The notes: a model not told the origin generated them from the letters alone. A stretch of 64,000 nt of DNA from Rheinheimera mangrovi (GCF_003990335.1 NZ_CP034683.1:3889501-3953500), one strand, 5' to 3'. Positions 1 through 9,360 are shown, numbered from the stretch's first letter. Made by a program: numbers and translations.

Positions 1-1
1 T

Positions 2-2239
2 GAGTTTGCTGCTGAACCTCATTATATGACCGCCGGTAAACTGGTATTGTCCGCTAAAGAAAACCGCCACCTTCATTTAATAAGTGCGCTGCCTGAATCT
101 GCGTTACAACAGGCCTGGAGTCAGCAACGACAAAATATTTTACTGCTGTTAACCAGCGTCTTTGCCCTGACTTCGCTGATTATTTATGGTTACCAAAAAT
201 ACTTAAACAAAGTATTGAAGCTCTATGATGATCAATCCAGATACGAAGCCATAGTCTCTGGTTCCTCTGACGCTATTATCAATATAGATTTAAATGGCAA
301 TATTCTGAACTGGAACACCTCAGCTTCTTACCTCTTTGGTTTAAGTGAAGCTGCCGCAAAGCGAAAAAAACTCCATCAACTTATCCAGGCGGTCAATGTT
401 CAACAACAATTGGATCAAGCCTTGCTGAAAAAAGTAGTGGCGAATGCCACTCCAATCAATCTGGAATTGGAAACGCTATCCGACTCAGGTAAACAGCAAA
501 CCCTCAGCATCAGCTTGTCACCTGTGGTCCCTAAAAACTCGGGCAGTGAACCCAGCGTTGCCGCTTTAGTGCGGGATATTACCGAGGCCAGGCTCAATCA
601 GAAAAAAATTGTCGCCGTTAATGAATCATTGGAAAAACAAGTCGCAGAACGCACCAAAGAGTTGGAATTAGCCACAGAACAAGCTCTGGCAGCCAACAAA
701 ACAAAAAGTGCTTTTGTTGCCAATATCAGCCATGAAATAAGAACCCCACTCAATGGTATAGGCGGAATGCTGGAACTGCTGGCCCGCGAAAATTTAACTG
801 ACAAGCAGCAAAGTTACCTGACTATGGCCAAAGGCAGTGTCTCGACTCTGACAGTGCTGATCAACGATTTGCTGGATTTATCGAAGATAGAATCAGGCAA
901 ACTGGATATTGAATATGCCGAATTTAACCTGATTGAGATGGCCAGCAGTGTAATGGCCACTATGACTCACAAGGCTCAGGAAAAAGGCTTATCGCTGTAT
1001 TTAGACAGTACAGCCGTACGTTATGAACACTTAATCTCAGATGCCTACCGACTGAAACAAGTGCTAATTAACTTAATAGGTAACGCCATTAAATTTACCG
1101 AACAAGGTTATGTCAGTCTGGTGATAAGCTCGACACTGTTGAATGATAAAGCCCAGATCCAGGTCGAAATCACTGATACAGGCATAGGGATCAGCCCAGA
1201 GCAAAAAGAGAAACTATTCAGACCTTTTACACAAGCCAACTCCTCTATCGCAAAAACTTTTGGCGGCACAGGCCTGGGCTTGTCGATTTGTAAACAGTTG
1301 GTGCATTTGTTAGGGGGAGAGATAAAGGTCAGCAGCCAACCAGGACAAGGCAGTACCTTTAGCTTTCAACTGCCAGCAGAAATCGACCACAACGCCGATT
1401 ACAAAGTGGTAGGTCCATTATTGTTAGGCGTAAAAACCGGTCTGCTGCTGCCTGAAGGTACTGACAAACAGCTGCTGATACAGCAACTCAGAGTATGGAA
1501 AGCAGAGATTATCGAACTGGACACTTTGCAGGATGCATATTCTAGCAAAATCAATAAATTACCTGAGCTGTTGATAGTGCAAAATAGTCGTATAGACGCC
1601 GATTTTACTGCCTGGCAACAGCAACAGCTTGTTCATAATAAATGTAAGCTGATCCTGCTATGTGACGATCTGTCGGATGAGCATTATCTGATGGCAGAAC
1701 ATGAAGCTTGTGTGCATCTGAATAAACCTGTATTGCCACTGCAGTTTTTAGCTGCCTATAACAAATTGCAGCAATCTGTTTTGACCGAGCGTGCCAGGCT
1801 TCAGCAGGTGGTGACGACTCCCCACCAGGCTGACACCAGAGAAACAGAGACTTTCAGAGTGTTGGTTGCGGATGACAATGAAATTAATAGAGTGGTCGCT
1901 AAGGGGCTGCTGGAGAAATACCCTGTCGAAACCCTGATGGCTAAAAATGGCGCTGAAGCTGTGGAGCTGTTAAAAGAAATGCAAAGCGATCATCAGGTAC
2001 ATCTGGTATTGATGGACTGCCAAATGCCCGTATTGAGTGGATTTGAAGCGACAGCTATGATCAGACAAGGTGCCGCAGGAGCAGTATTCCAGAATATTCC
2101 TATTATTGCGATGACGGCGGGAGCCATGTCAGGTGATCGGGACTCTTGTCTTCAAGCCGGCATGAATGATTTCATATCCAAACCCATTGACCCTGATGCA
2201 TTTGAGGAAAAAGTGATGCTATGGCTGAATAAAAAATAA
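2..2239 (+). CDS. Hybrid sensor histidine kinase (5' end outside window)
   Basis: This is a membrane-anchored two-component hybrid kinase. The reading frame is open to the left edge, with sense codons before the first ATG at 26, so the true start lies upstream and most of the sensor domain is missing. Counting from that ATG, one membrane helix (about 38-56) is followed by a PAS domain (about 70-190), a coiled coil, a HisKA motif NISHEIRTPLNG with phospho-acceptor H236, and a HATPase domain with N box (NAIKFTEQG) and G boxes (DTGIGIS, GGTGLGLS). A poorly conserved receiver-like stretch (about 460-585) precedes a complete receiver with phospho-acceptor D664 in LMDCQMP and the switch lysine in ISKPID. 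No HPt domain is present, so phosphate presumably passes to a separate protein. The input signal is unknown. Confidence 0.93.
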   Translation, partial: EFAAEPHYMTAGKLVLSAKENRHLHLISALPESALQQAWSQQRQNILLLLTSVFALTSLIIYGYQKYLNKVLKLYDDQSRYEAIVSGSSDAIINIDLNGNILNWNTSASYLFGLSEAAAKRKKLHQLIQAVNVQQQLDQALLKKVVANATPINLELETLSDSGKQQTLSISLSPVVPKNSGSEPSVAALVRDITEARLNQKKIVAVNESLEKQVAERTKELELATEQALAANKTKSAFVANISHEIRTPLNGIGGMLELLARENLTDKQQSYLTMAKGSVSTLTVLINDLLDLSKIESGKLDIEYAEFNLIEMASSVMATMTHKAQEKGLSLYLDSTAVRYEHLISDAYRLKQVLINLIGNAIKFTEQGYVSLVISSTLLNDKAQIQVEITDTGIGISPEQKEKLFRPFTQANSSIAKTFGGTGLGLSICKQLVHLLGGEIKVSSQPGQGSTFSFQLPAEIDHNADYKVVGPLLLGVKTGLLLPEGTDKQLLIQQLRVWKAEIIELDTLQDAYSSKINKLPELLIVQNSRIDADFTAWQQQQLVHNKCKLILLCDDLSDEHYLMAEHEACVHLNKPVLPLQFLAAYNKLQQSVLTERARLQQVVTTPHQADTRETETFRVLVADDNEINRVVAKGLLEKYPVETLMAKNGAEAVELLKEMQSDHQVHLVLMDCQMPVLSGFEATAMIRQGAAGAVFQNIPIIAMTAGAMSGDRDSCLQAGMNDFISKPIDPDAFEEKVMLWLNKK

Positions 2240-2311
2240 AGTGACATCCTGGCTTAATAACCACTAAAAATTTGATTTGAATAGCCTTTTATTTTCAAGG
2301 GCATCACTATC

Positions 2312-2764
2312 TTATGTCCTTTTCCCCTGAAACTGCTGCATAGTCGCCATCGCATTGGCCCAAAACTGCACTGAGCTTTTATCATTGCGCAGCGCAGCAC
2401 TCTTGATCGCGTCCTGAGCTTTTTCCATAAAATTAATAGCTGTTGTGTCTGAATTGGCTTCATCGCCAGAACTTTCTGTTTTGCCTGAATACAACAAAAC
2501 CCTAAACGCTTGCTCCTGATCCGCCGGAATTTTACCGCTCTCCAGGCCTTTGGTCAGCCAGTCGGATAATTGCTTACGGCTCATGTTGTCAAAGACTAAG
2601 GTTTTGCCGTCGCCCACTGGTCCTGTGCCATTGTCCACAGCTTTATCTGCAGGATCAGTCACAGATCGAGACTCCTTTTTCGCAGCAGCTGCATACATAG
2701 CCGAATACTGGCCAGAGCGGATTTGACTTAATGTTTCAAAAAGATTGCTGTTATCCAGTTTCAT
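2312..2764 (-). CDS. Hypothetical protein, 150 aa
   Basis: I do not recognise this protein. It has no signal peptide or membrane segment and looks cytoplasmic. The first 30 residues and the last 60 look helical, with an acidic, serine-rich linker (about 35-105) between them that contains MSRKQLSDWLTKGLESGKIP. The ATG at 2764 has AAGGA about 10 bases upstream, which supports the start. It is convergent with the sensor kinase and divergent from the ion channel, so it is probably monocistronic. A 69-aa frame at 2254-2463 on the same strand overlaps its 3' end and is probably spurious. The call as a real gene rests on the ribosome site, normal codon use and lack of a competing frame. Confidence 0.7.
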   Translation of the reverse strand: MKLDNSNLFETLSQIRSGQYSAMYAAAAKKESRSVTDPADKAVDNGTGPVGDGKTLVFDNMSRKQLSDWLTKGLESGKIPADQEQAFRVLLYSGKTESSGDEANSDTTAINFMEKAQDAIKSAALRNDKSSVQFWANAMATMQQFQGKRT

Positions 2765-2910
2765 TAGATGCGTCCTTTAGTCCTTACAGATAGCAAAGCA
2801 AGATATAAGCCAGTATTCGGGACATTATTTTGACAAGCTTGAAAGCCAGCTATCAAGTTCACAAAGCGGCGGCTACAATGCGGCATATTTTTGAATATTC
2901 AGAGGAAAAA

Positions 2911-3735
2911 ATGGAACAACAGCTGCAACACAAAGTGCAACAACTGGTAGAGAAAAGCTGGTTTAGCCACGGTATCTTAGCGCTGATTTTAATCAACGCT
3001 ATTTTATTAGGTCTGGAAACCTCAGCAGCACTGATGCAAGACTTTGGAGCAGTGATCCTGCTCGCCGATAACCTGCTACTGGCAGTTTTTGTGCTGGAAC
3101 TGCTGTTGCGAATTTTTGCCTATCGCCTTAACTTTTTCAAAGACCCCTGGAGTTTGTTTGATTTTGCTGTGGTGGGGATAGCGCTGATGCCAACCACGGG
3201 GCAGTTCTCTGTACTCAGGGCATTGCGTGTACTGCGGGTGTTACGGGTTTTATCTATTGTACCTTCGATGCGCCGGGTTATTTCTGCCCTGCTGGGATCT
3301 TTACCTGGCTTAGGCTCTATCGCTATGGTGTTGCTGTTGATTTATTACGTTTTTGCGGTGATAGCCACTAAGTTATTTGGTGCGGCTTTTCCGGAATGGT
3401 TTGGCTCTATTGGCGCCTCGTTTTATACCTTGTTTCAGGTGATGACGCTGGAAAGCTGGTCTATGGGTATTTCCCGTCCCGTGATGGAACAATACCCCTA
3501 CGCCTGGGCCTTTTTTGTGCCTTTTATCCTGATTGCCACTTTTACCATGCTGAACCTCTTTATCGCCATTATCGTCAACACCATGCAAACCTTTACCGAT
3601 CAGGAGCATGCGGCAGAACGTGCGGAAGATAAAAAAGCAGAGCTGGCCGAACAACAAATGATGCATCAGCAACTGGCTGATATTAAGCAGGAGTTGCAAG
3701 CTTTAAGGGCAGAGCTGAAACGACCATCACATTAG
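2911..3735 (+). CDS. Voltage-gated sodium channel, NaChBac/BacNaV type
   Basis: This is an inner-membrane, single-domain (six-helix) ion channel of the Ion_trans family that assembles as a tetramer. S4 carries an arginine every third residue (LRALRVLRVLRVL), the voltage sensor. The pore loop contains TLESWSM with E181, matching the LESW selectivity filter of bacterial sodium channels rather than the GYG of potassium channels. S6 is followed by a charged C-terminal coiled coil (about 235-272), as in NaChBac, where it aids tetramer assembly. I chose the ATG at 2911 because AGAGGA lies directly upstream and the family normally starts close to S1. An in-frame GTG/TTG-type start at 2830 would add 27 unlikely residues. 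The length of 274 aa is normal. Known family roles include motility and pH or sodium responses; the role here is unknown. Confidence 0.9.
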   Translation: MEQQLQHKVQQLVEKSWFSHGILALILINAILLGLETSAALMQDFGAVILLADNLLLAVFVLELLLRIFAYRLNFFKDPWSLFDFAVVGIALMPTTGQFSVLRALRVLRVLRVLSIVPSMRRVISALLGSLPGLGSIAMVLLLIYYVFAVIATKLFGAAFPEWFGSIGASFYTLFQVMTLESWSMGISRPVMEQYPYAWAFFVPFILIATFTMLNLFIAIIVNTMQTFTDQEHAAERAEDKKAELAEQQMMHQQLADIKQELQALRAELKRPSH

Positions 3736-3742
3736 TCCGGCC

Positions 3743-3772
3743 AATCGGCCGCCCTTAAGGTTGCGGCCGATT
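3743..3772. repeat. Perfect inverted repeat after the channel gene
   Basis: The 10-base arms AATCGGCCGC (3743-3752) and GCGGCCGATT (3763-3772) are exact complements around a 10-base loop, itself containing the palindrome CCTTAAGG. It starts 8 bases after the channel stop codon. No T-run follows on either strand, so it is not a standard intrinsic terminator. It could be a 3' stabilising hairpin. Confidence 0.7.
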
Positions 3773-3868
3773 CAAGCTAAGGCTATTGTGGAGCTGACTT
3801 TTTATACAATGGAGTGTACGGATCTTGGTTGTTACTTTTTACAGCGCCCGAATTAAAAGGTCAGGCTT

Positions 3869-6436
3869 ATGACTACTTTAGCATTTTTAGCCATCTTTGC
3901 TGTTCTGATTGGCGCTGCCTGTGGCATCAGCGCTTTAGTACAATTACAAAAAGTAAAAGCTGAACTGGCGGAGCTGAAAAAATTACTTAAGGGCCCTACT
4001 CCAGTGCACACCGCCCCAGTTGCAGTACCACAACCAGAGGTGGCTCTGAATCCACTAAATCCACTATCCACCCTGGCAGCACCTCAGCCAGTTCACTCCA
4101 ACAAAACCGGCACTGAATTGCCATCAGTTCATGTATTTTCTGCCCTATCAGGTTGGATAGAACAGCAGTTAATTAAAAGAGGTATGGTCTGAGTTGGAGC
4201 TTTAGCCCTGGCCCTGGGTGGCATTTTTTTAGTCAAACATTCGCTGGATGCTGGCTGGTTATCGCCGGCCTTACGCAGTGCGTCCGGTGCCGCCTTTGGT
4301 CTGCTGTTAATTATCGGCAGTGAATGGCTGCATAAACGCAGTCAAGGCCATGCGCTGAACAACTATGCGCCAGCAGCTTTGTCTAGCGGTGGCTTTATCA
4401 GCCTTTATGCTGCTGTACTGGTGGCGCTGGATTGGTATCAACTGATTAGCCCTGCCGTTGCTTTTCCACTTTTAGCCATTATTGCTTTGGCCGCGTCCTG
4501 GATGTCCTTGCGACAAGGCCCATTGTTGGCACTGATTGGTATTGTAGGTGCTTATGCAGTGCCCGTGCTGGTCTCCACGGATTCAGGCAATGTGCCAGCC
4601 TTATTGGCTTATATTTCACTGGTCACAGTATCTTCAGTACTGGTAGAACAAAAAGTTAAACGCCTCTGGCTGTGGTGGCTGCCGATGTCTGCCCATCTGT
4701 TATGGCTTTTTGCTGCAATTTGGCTAGCCAGTTCAACTCAGTTATGGGCGTTCTGGCTGGTACTTTGTGGCAGTTTTGCCTTATTGGTCTGGTTACCCTT
4801 TGTTGGGGTAAAAGCACAACATATGGAGTTTACCCACCAGCCAATGCGCGGCTGGTGGCCATTGAGCCGCGAGCTGATATTGAGTCTGGCGCTGCTGGTA
4901 GTGGCATGCTGTGCGCTGTTTAATACAACAGATATCGTTAGTTTTACAGGCCTGTTAATTTTTGTTCTGCTTATGCTGGGATGCGCAGCCAGCTACAGTA
5001 AATCTGAACTGTTGGTTTGGCTGAGCTTTCTGCCAGCCCTTTGCTGGCTGCTACAAACCCCTTTGGGATTATCTACAGATCCTTATGCCATAAGCAGTGC
5101 CAGCGTAAAACACCATCTGTTGTTATTGCTGGTTTTTACAGTCCCTGTGTGCACTGTAGCGCTAAAATGGCCGGAGCGTTTGCAATGGAGCAGTGCTTTA
5201 GCCACGCTGCCTGCGCTATTACTGGGTGTAAGTCATGCACAGGCCAGCGTTGGGGTGCAGCACCAGTTGCAATTGCTCTGGACTTGCCTGGCCTTGTTGC
5301 TGGTCGCAGTTCAAAGTGCGATGGCGCTGAAAACCAGCCATAAAGCCGCTGCTTTTATTCAAATGGCTGGAGCTAACTTTGCACTGACGTTATGTTTTAC
5401 CTTATGGCTTGCCGATGCAGCTTTAACATTAGCCATCGCAGCGCAACTGGTGCTGCTGACTCTACTGGCTATCCGGTTAAAAATGCCTGTGCCGCACTGG
5501 CTGATGAAGCTACTGGTGGCTGTAGTTCTGTTGCGTTTGACGACAGCTCCTCTGCTTGGGCACTACGAAACAGAACTGTTATTCAGTTTGCATTGGTCTT
5601 TTGTGGTTTACCCTGCAGCTCTGCTGTGTTTTGCTTTGAGCTGGTATTTGTGGTTTAGCACCGCCCTTCGAAGCTATCTGGAAGGTGCACTACTGCATTT
5701 GGTGGCTGTATTTATCACAGTACAAACCCAATACTGGTTGAATAAAGGCGTTGTTGATTTTACCGATATGAACTTTAATACCCTGACTATTCAGGCGTTT
5801 AACTGGCTACTGATGGCATGGATTTATCAGTGGCGCAGCGCTAAAGCTGGCAGTACCGCAGCACTTTACCGCGTCGCAGCCGCAGTCTTAGTCATACTGG
5901 TCAGTCTGGCTCATTTAAAACTTAGCGTTGAAGAAAACCCGTTCTGGCATACTCAGTCTTTAGGCGCCTGGCCTGTACTTAATCTGTTGCTGCTGTTGTG
6001 GGGTTTACCTGCAGTCATTTTTTGGGGTTTAAGCTGTCTGCCATTAAACCTCCGCCTGAAAAAAGCGTCACTATATGCAGCATTAGTCAGTGGTACTTTA
6101 TACCTGACTGGCGCTATCCGGCATTTTTGGCAACAAGGGCAACTACTGCTGAGCTTGCCTACTTCAGTGGCGGAGCAATACAGCTATTCGCTGGTGTTTT
6201 TAACCATAGCCATCGCTACTGTGTTGCTCTCACAATGGCAAAATAAAAGTGGACCGCGCAAAGCAGGTTTTGTGCTGTTAAGTGTTGTAGTGCTGAAAGT
6301 TTTTGTGGTGGATTTAAACGACTTAACCGGGGTGCTCAGGGCTTTATCTTTTATAGGTTTAGGTTTAAGTCTGGTATTACTTGGCTGGTTATTTCAGCGT
6401 TTGAAAAACACTGAGGCCACAACTGAATATCCATAG
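3869..6436 (+). pseudogene. DUF2339 membrane protein, interrupted by in-frame TGA
   Basis: This is a large polytopic inner-membrane protein of the DUF2339 family, function unknown. The first part (3869-4192, 107 aa) has an N-terminal helix, a short coiled coil and a proline-rich linker, and ends at TGA (4190-4192) just after IKRGMV. Reading continues in the same frame without another stop as VGALALALGGIFLVKHSLDA and onward to 6436, giving about 855 codons in all. The family normally has a tryptophan or other large residue here, directly before the first helix of the membrane domain, so the simplest reading is TGG to TGA. Translation of the second part from an internal TTG (about 4379) would lose the first membrane helix. 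It could be a true nonsense mutation, readthrough or a sequencing error. I treat it as one broken gene. Confidence 0.8.
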
Positions 6437-6491
6437 CGATAAAAGCGGGCAGAGCCTGAGCAAACCGGAATTTGCTCTTTGACTCTGCAGA

Positions 6492-7568
6492 TTATTCCGC
6501 TACCACACAAAGGTTGTCAGTTAATGTGGGGTGACAACGCCATAGGCTTTGATCGGGAAACTGCACCGCTTTGCCGTCCGGTGTTTGTTGTGGCGCCTGC
6601 GGATAAAAGTCGGTGGAAATAATCTGAGCAGCACTTCGCAAAGCCGTATCCCGTCTTGCAGTCGAATAAGCTGTTGGATGAAATTCATCACTGCGGGTGC
6701 GCACTATATACCCCTGTTGCACCAGTTCCGCTATGGTTTCAAACTGCTGCTCCGGCTGATTCTGCAGTACCATCGCCGCTTCGGCACTGGCGGGCGGATA
6801 ATTACCAAACATCACCCGTCCAGCTAAGGATGGATGCTGCGAGCGATACAATTCCAACTGCTTTGGCTGCCCGTCAAACAAGAAGATAAAACGACCACGG
6901 GACGAGTCCAGACCAGGCCAACCTTGGGTCAATACCGTTTGCTGCAAAGTAAGGCCAGGTTTTCGGACAAAATCCGGTGTCAGTAATTTATCTTCCGGCA
7001 AGACAGCTCGGATCTCCTGATCCAGCTGAGCATAGTCTTTAGTCGTCAGTATCAGGGGCTGAATACCTCCGGCTACGCCGCTTTCTTTTACATTCAGTAA
7101 AATGACCACAGGCAAGTGATTGTTGTGTTGCTTTGACCATTCAAGCAATTGGCGCAGACAATCCTGAAATAAAGGGCAATGCGAGGCAAAATCCATATCA
7201 GGAATATGAAAAGCTTTAAAGCCAGGTTGCTGTAATTTAGCTTTGTATTCTGCGGATAACAAAGACTTGCCTAACCACTGCTCAGCCGCAGGTTGGAGAT
7301 ACATACCACCTTGTGGATCAGCCAGTACATCAAGCTCCAGATGGCGCAAGCCCAGCTCCAACTGCTGCTGCAAAGGTAAATGCTGATACTGCAACGAAGA
7401 GGTATCCTGACCTTGTTGTTGCAAATAGCCACTGACACCATCTGGCAGCGCCTGTTTATAGCTATTGTGCGATCCAATCCACTGTAATTGATTTAATTTC
7501 AGGGGTTCTGCCGCCAGTGTCTGGCAACAAAGCCATAACACAGTGAATATGCAAAATCTGATCAACAT
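6492..7568 (-). CDS. Secreted Ca2+-dependent PI-PLC-like phosphodiesterase
   Basis: The sequence matches the calcium-dependent phosphatidylinositol phospholipase C1-like family, TIM-barrel enzymes that cleave phosphodiester bonds. A signal peptide (about 1-20, ending TLAA) indicates export. Catalytic-site motifs are visible: IGSHNSYK with H34, LRHLELDV with E78 and D80, HIPDMDFASHC with H121, and ILLNVKE. The natural substrate in bacteria is not established; a glycerophosphodiester or phospholipid is plausible. At 358 aa it is complete. The gene stands alone, convergent with the broken DUF2339 gene and 60 bases downstream of the Toprim-like gene on the same strand. No clear terminator is visible between them, so the two could be co-transcribed. 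Confidence 0.85.
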   Translation of the reverse strand: MLIRFCIFTVLWLCCQTLAAEPLKLNQLQWIGSHNSYKQALPDGVSGYLQQQGQDTSSLQYQHLPLQQQLELGLRHLELDVLADPQGGMYLQPAAEQWLGKSLLSAEYKAKLQQPGFKAFHIPDMDFASHCPLFQDCLRQLLEWSKQHNNHLPVVILLNVKESGVAGGIQPLILTTKDYAQLDQEIRAVLPEDKLLTPDFVRKPGLTLQQTVLTQGWPGLDSSRGRFIFLFDGQPKQLELYRSQHPSLAGRVMFGNYPPASAEAAMVLQNQPEQQFETIAELVQQGYIVRTRSDEFHPTAYSTARRDTALRSAAQIISTDFYPQAPQQTPDGKAVQFPDQSLWRCHPTLTDNLCVVAE

Positions 7569-7628
7569 CCTTTCAGCCTGTTAAATAAAAACAACACTAT
7601 AGAGTTAAAAGATGAATAAATGACGACA

Positions 7629-8423
7629 CTACAGCTGTGACGTCTCTAACAGCGCTTCCTGCTCTAAAAAGCAGCCCTTTTGCTGCAAGGCATGCAACAA
7701 GCCATAAAAGTGGTGTTTCTCTGCTAATTCCAGAGCTTTAGCCAACTGGTTCGGGTGTTTGGGTTTGTTATTAAACAACGCCTGCCAGGGGCTAAAATCT
7801 GCTGGTGTGACGAATTTCAGTTTGTCGCCTAAACGCTGTTTTAATACATCAAACAGCTCTAAAGCTGCGGCATCAAAATCAAAGGCGCAATAAATTTGTT
7901 GGTACTGCTGATAAAAAGGCGTCAGCAGTGCTGAACTGGCTTTGCTGCCAGAGGCGAAACCTATATCAGTGTTAGTGAGTGAGAAGTCCAACGCCAGCAT
8001 CTGGCCACACACCGGCACGAGCTCCGGATAACGGAAAAAACATTCTTCATTTTCAATCAACAGCAAGGTAGGTTTCGCCTGATAACTCTGGAATTTGTCG
8101 GTGCCATCCAGCACCACCACCTCGGGTTGGCGGTTCTGGCACAACTCGTGATACACCAGTTGATAACCAAAAGAGGTATTCACCTGATGCGAATCACCTA
8201 TCTGAGCCGCCTCTTTACGTGAGGCAGGCTGCAACGCCTGTTGTTCAAGCTGACTAAACAGAGTTTCAGATAATATACTGACCTGCCATCTGCCCGAACC
8301 TAACTGCCGTACTTTAAATAGTTCCGATTTTTTCTGATAAAACAGCGGCGGCAACAACTCCAGCATACGGCCGTAATGCACAGGCTTTCCCTGACGGATT
8401 TGCTGCAGGTATTTTTTTAACAT
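7629..8423 (-). CDS. Orphan Toprim-like (DUF2220/JetD-like) protein
   Basis: A cytoplasmic protein of 264 aa. The N-terminal 100 residues are basic and helical. The C-terminal half resembles a Toprim fold: LLLIENEECFF supplies the first-motif glutamate (E124) and CAFDFDAAALELF the DxD pair (D182, D184), as in the DUF2220/JetD C-terminal domain of Wadjet systems and related topoisomerase-like nucleases. No JetA/B/C (condensin) genes are nearby, so it is not a standard Wadjet locus. The assignment rests on motif recognition and overall pattern. A DNA-processing or regulatory role is inference. The start at 8423 has a weak upstream GGAG-like site (AGGAGCAATGG). Confidence 0.5.
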   Translation of the reverse strand: MLKKYLQQIRQGKPVHYGRMLELLPPLFYQKKSELFKVRQLGSGRWQVSILSETLFSQLEQQALQPASRKEAAQIGDSHQVNTSFGYQLVYHELCQNRQPEVVVLDGTDKFQSYQAKPTLLLIENEECFFRYPELVPVCGQMLALDFSLTNTDIGFASGSKASSALLTPFYQQYQQIYCAFDFDAAALELFDVLKQRLGDKLKFVTPADFSPWQALFNNKPKHPNQLAKALELAEKHHFYGLLHALQQKGCFLEQEALLETSQL

Positions 8424-8587
8424 CCATTGCTCCTGAAGTGACTGCGTGCCAGACAGCCCACAGTCAACCTGAAAGCAACCTGCTTGGCAAGTGTCGCGAA
8501 AGCTTTATCAAGTTGTCATAAATTTGCCACGGACCAGCTGGATAATGGGCATCAGTTAAGTGCGTACCCTGTCTATATCCGTCTGAC

Positions 8588-8687
8588 TTGAAGCTGCAGC
8601 TGTGTTGCCTGCGCTCTAAAGCCCCAGTCACATAGTTTTACTATGCTCATGGGGACTTTATAGCTTGTCGCCTTGCCGCAACTCCAA
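8588..8687. repeat. 100-base imperfect palindrome, likely dispersed intergenic repeat
   Basis: The element folds into one long hairpin. The outer arms TTGAAGCTGCAGC (8588-8600) and GCCGCAACTCCAA (8675-8687) pair with G-T wobbles. The middle arms are AAAG/CTTT and CCCCA (8622-8626)/TGGGG (8650-8654), and the tip is CATAGT TTT ACTATG (8631-8645). This layout resembles palindromic repeats that I recall as multi-copy in Rheinheimera and related genomes. Only one copy is in this window, so the repetitive nature is inferred. Confidence 0.6.
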
Positions 8688-8741
8688 TTAATTAGGATAG
8701 AACTGTTGCTTTAACTCTCTGGATTGTCCTGAATGTTTGAT

Positions 8742-8775
8742 GAGGGAAACCCCTGTGGTTCTCCCTCTTTTTTTT
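8742..8775 (+). terminator. Intrinsic terminator with no visible upstream gene
   Basis: The stem GAGGGAAACC (8742-8751) pairs with GGTTCTCCCTC (8757-8767), with one bulged base, and is followed by eight T (8768-8775). It reads on the plus strand. The nearest plus-strand protein gene upstream ends at 6436, so it probably ends an untranslated RNA initiated in 8430-8700. Confidence 0.7.
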
Positions 8776-8821
8776 GCCTTTGGTTATGCTGAAAAATACC
8801 CTTTGGACTATGTTATGTCTG

Positions 8822-9217
8822 TCACTCAGCAATCAGACTAAAACCTTCGTCCAGCCACCCTGTTACTCCACCGATCATCTTCTTTACTGGTCTTTGCAAC
8901 TGCGCCAGTTTCAACGCTGCTTTATCTGCTCCGTTACAGTGAGGCCCGGCGCAATACACCACAAACAAGGTGTCCGCCGGATAAAGCACCAGACTCTCTG
9001 CAGAAATTCTGCTATGAGGAAAAAGTACAGCTTCAGGTAAATGGCCTTGCTGATAAGCGGCCTCGCCGCGCACATCTAACAGTACAAAATCCTGCCTTTG
9101 ATTGCTGATGGCATGATGGACATCCCAGCAGTCGGTTTCAAACTGCAGTAAGGCGCTAAAGTGCGTAATAGCTTGTTCTGATCCCGCAGCTGCGGGTCTG
9201 GATACCATAGATGACAT
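8822..9217 (-). CDS. Rhodanese-like sulfurtransferase, single domain
   Basis: A cytoplasmic single-domain rhodanese of 131 aa. It shows the CH2A-like FVLLDVR (44-50), GHLPEAVLFPH, and the active-site region VVYCAGPHCNGADKAA. C94 opens the CNGADK loop and is the expected persulfide cysteine, with C89 five residues before it. The family transfers sulfane sulfur from donors such as thiosulfate to thiol acceptors. AGGAG 8 bases upstream of the ATG at 9217 supports the start. It is divergent from the FtrA-type regulator, with a shared 143-base intergenic region, so the regulator likely controls it. Confidence 0.9.
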   Translation of the reverse strand: MSSMVSRPAAAGSEQAITHFSALLQFETDCWDVHHAISNQRQDFVLLDVRGEAAYQQGHLPEAVLFPHSRISAESLVLYPADTLFVVYCAGPHCNGADKAALKLAQLQRPVKKMIGGVTGWLDEGFSLIAE

Positions 9218-9360
9218 CAGTGTTACTCCTGTGTAAGTGCGCTGTGGATGAGGTTCAACAACACTCTACTGTGCTTACACAGCTGACACCATTGGCTTAA
9301 AAGACACAATAAGTTAGTATTAAGCCAAATTCAGTCAGCAGATAAAACCAGAGCTCCCGC

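Noticed and set aside
2254..2463. 69-codon minus-strand frame
   Set aside because: It overlaps the better-supported 150-aa gene in another frame and has no ribosome site.
4190..4192. TGA as a selenocysteine codon
   Set aside because: DUF2339 is not a selenoprotein family, the position suits tryptophan, and I see no SECIS-like hairpin directly after it.
8774..9040. 88-codon plus-strand frame
   Set aside because: Antisense shadow of the rhodanese gene.
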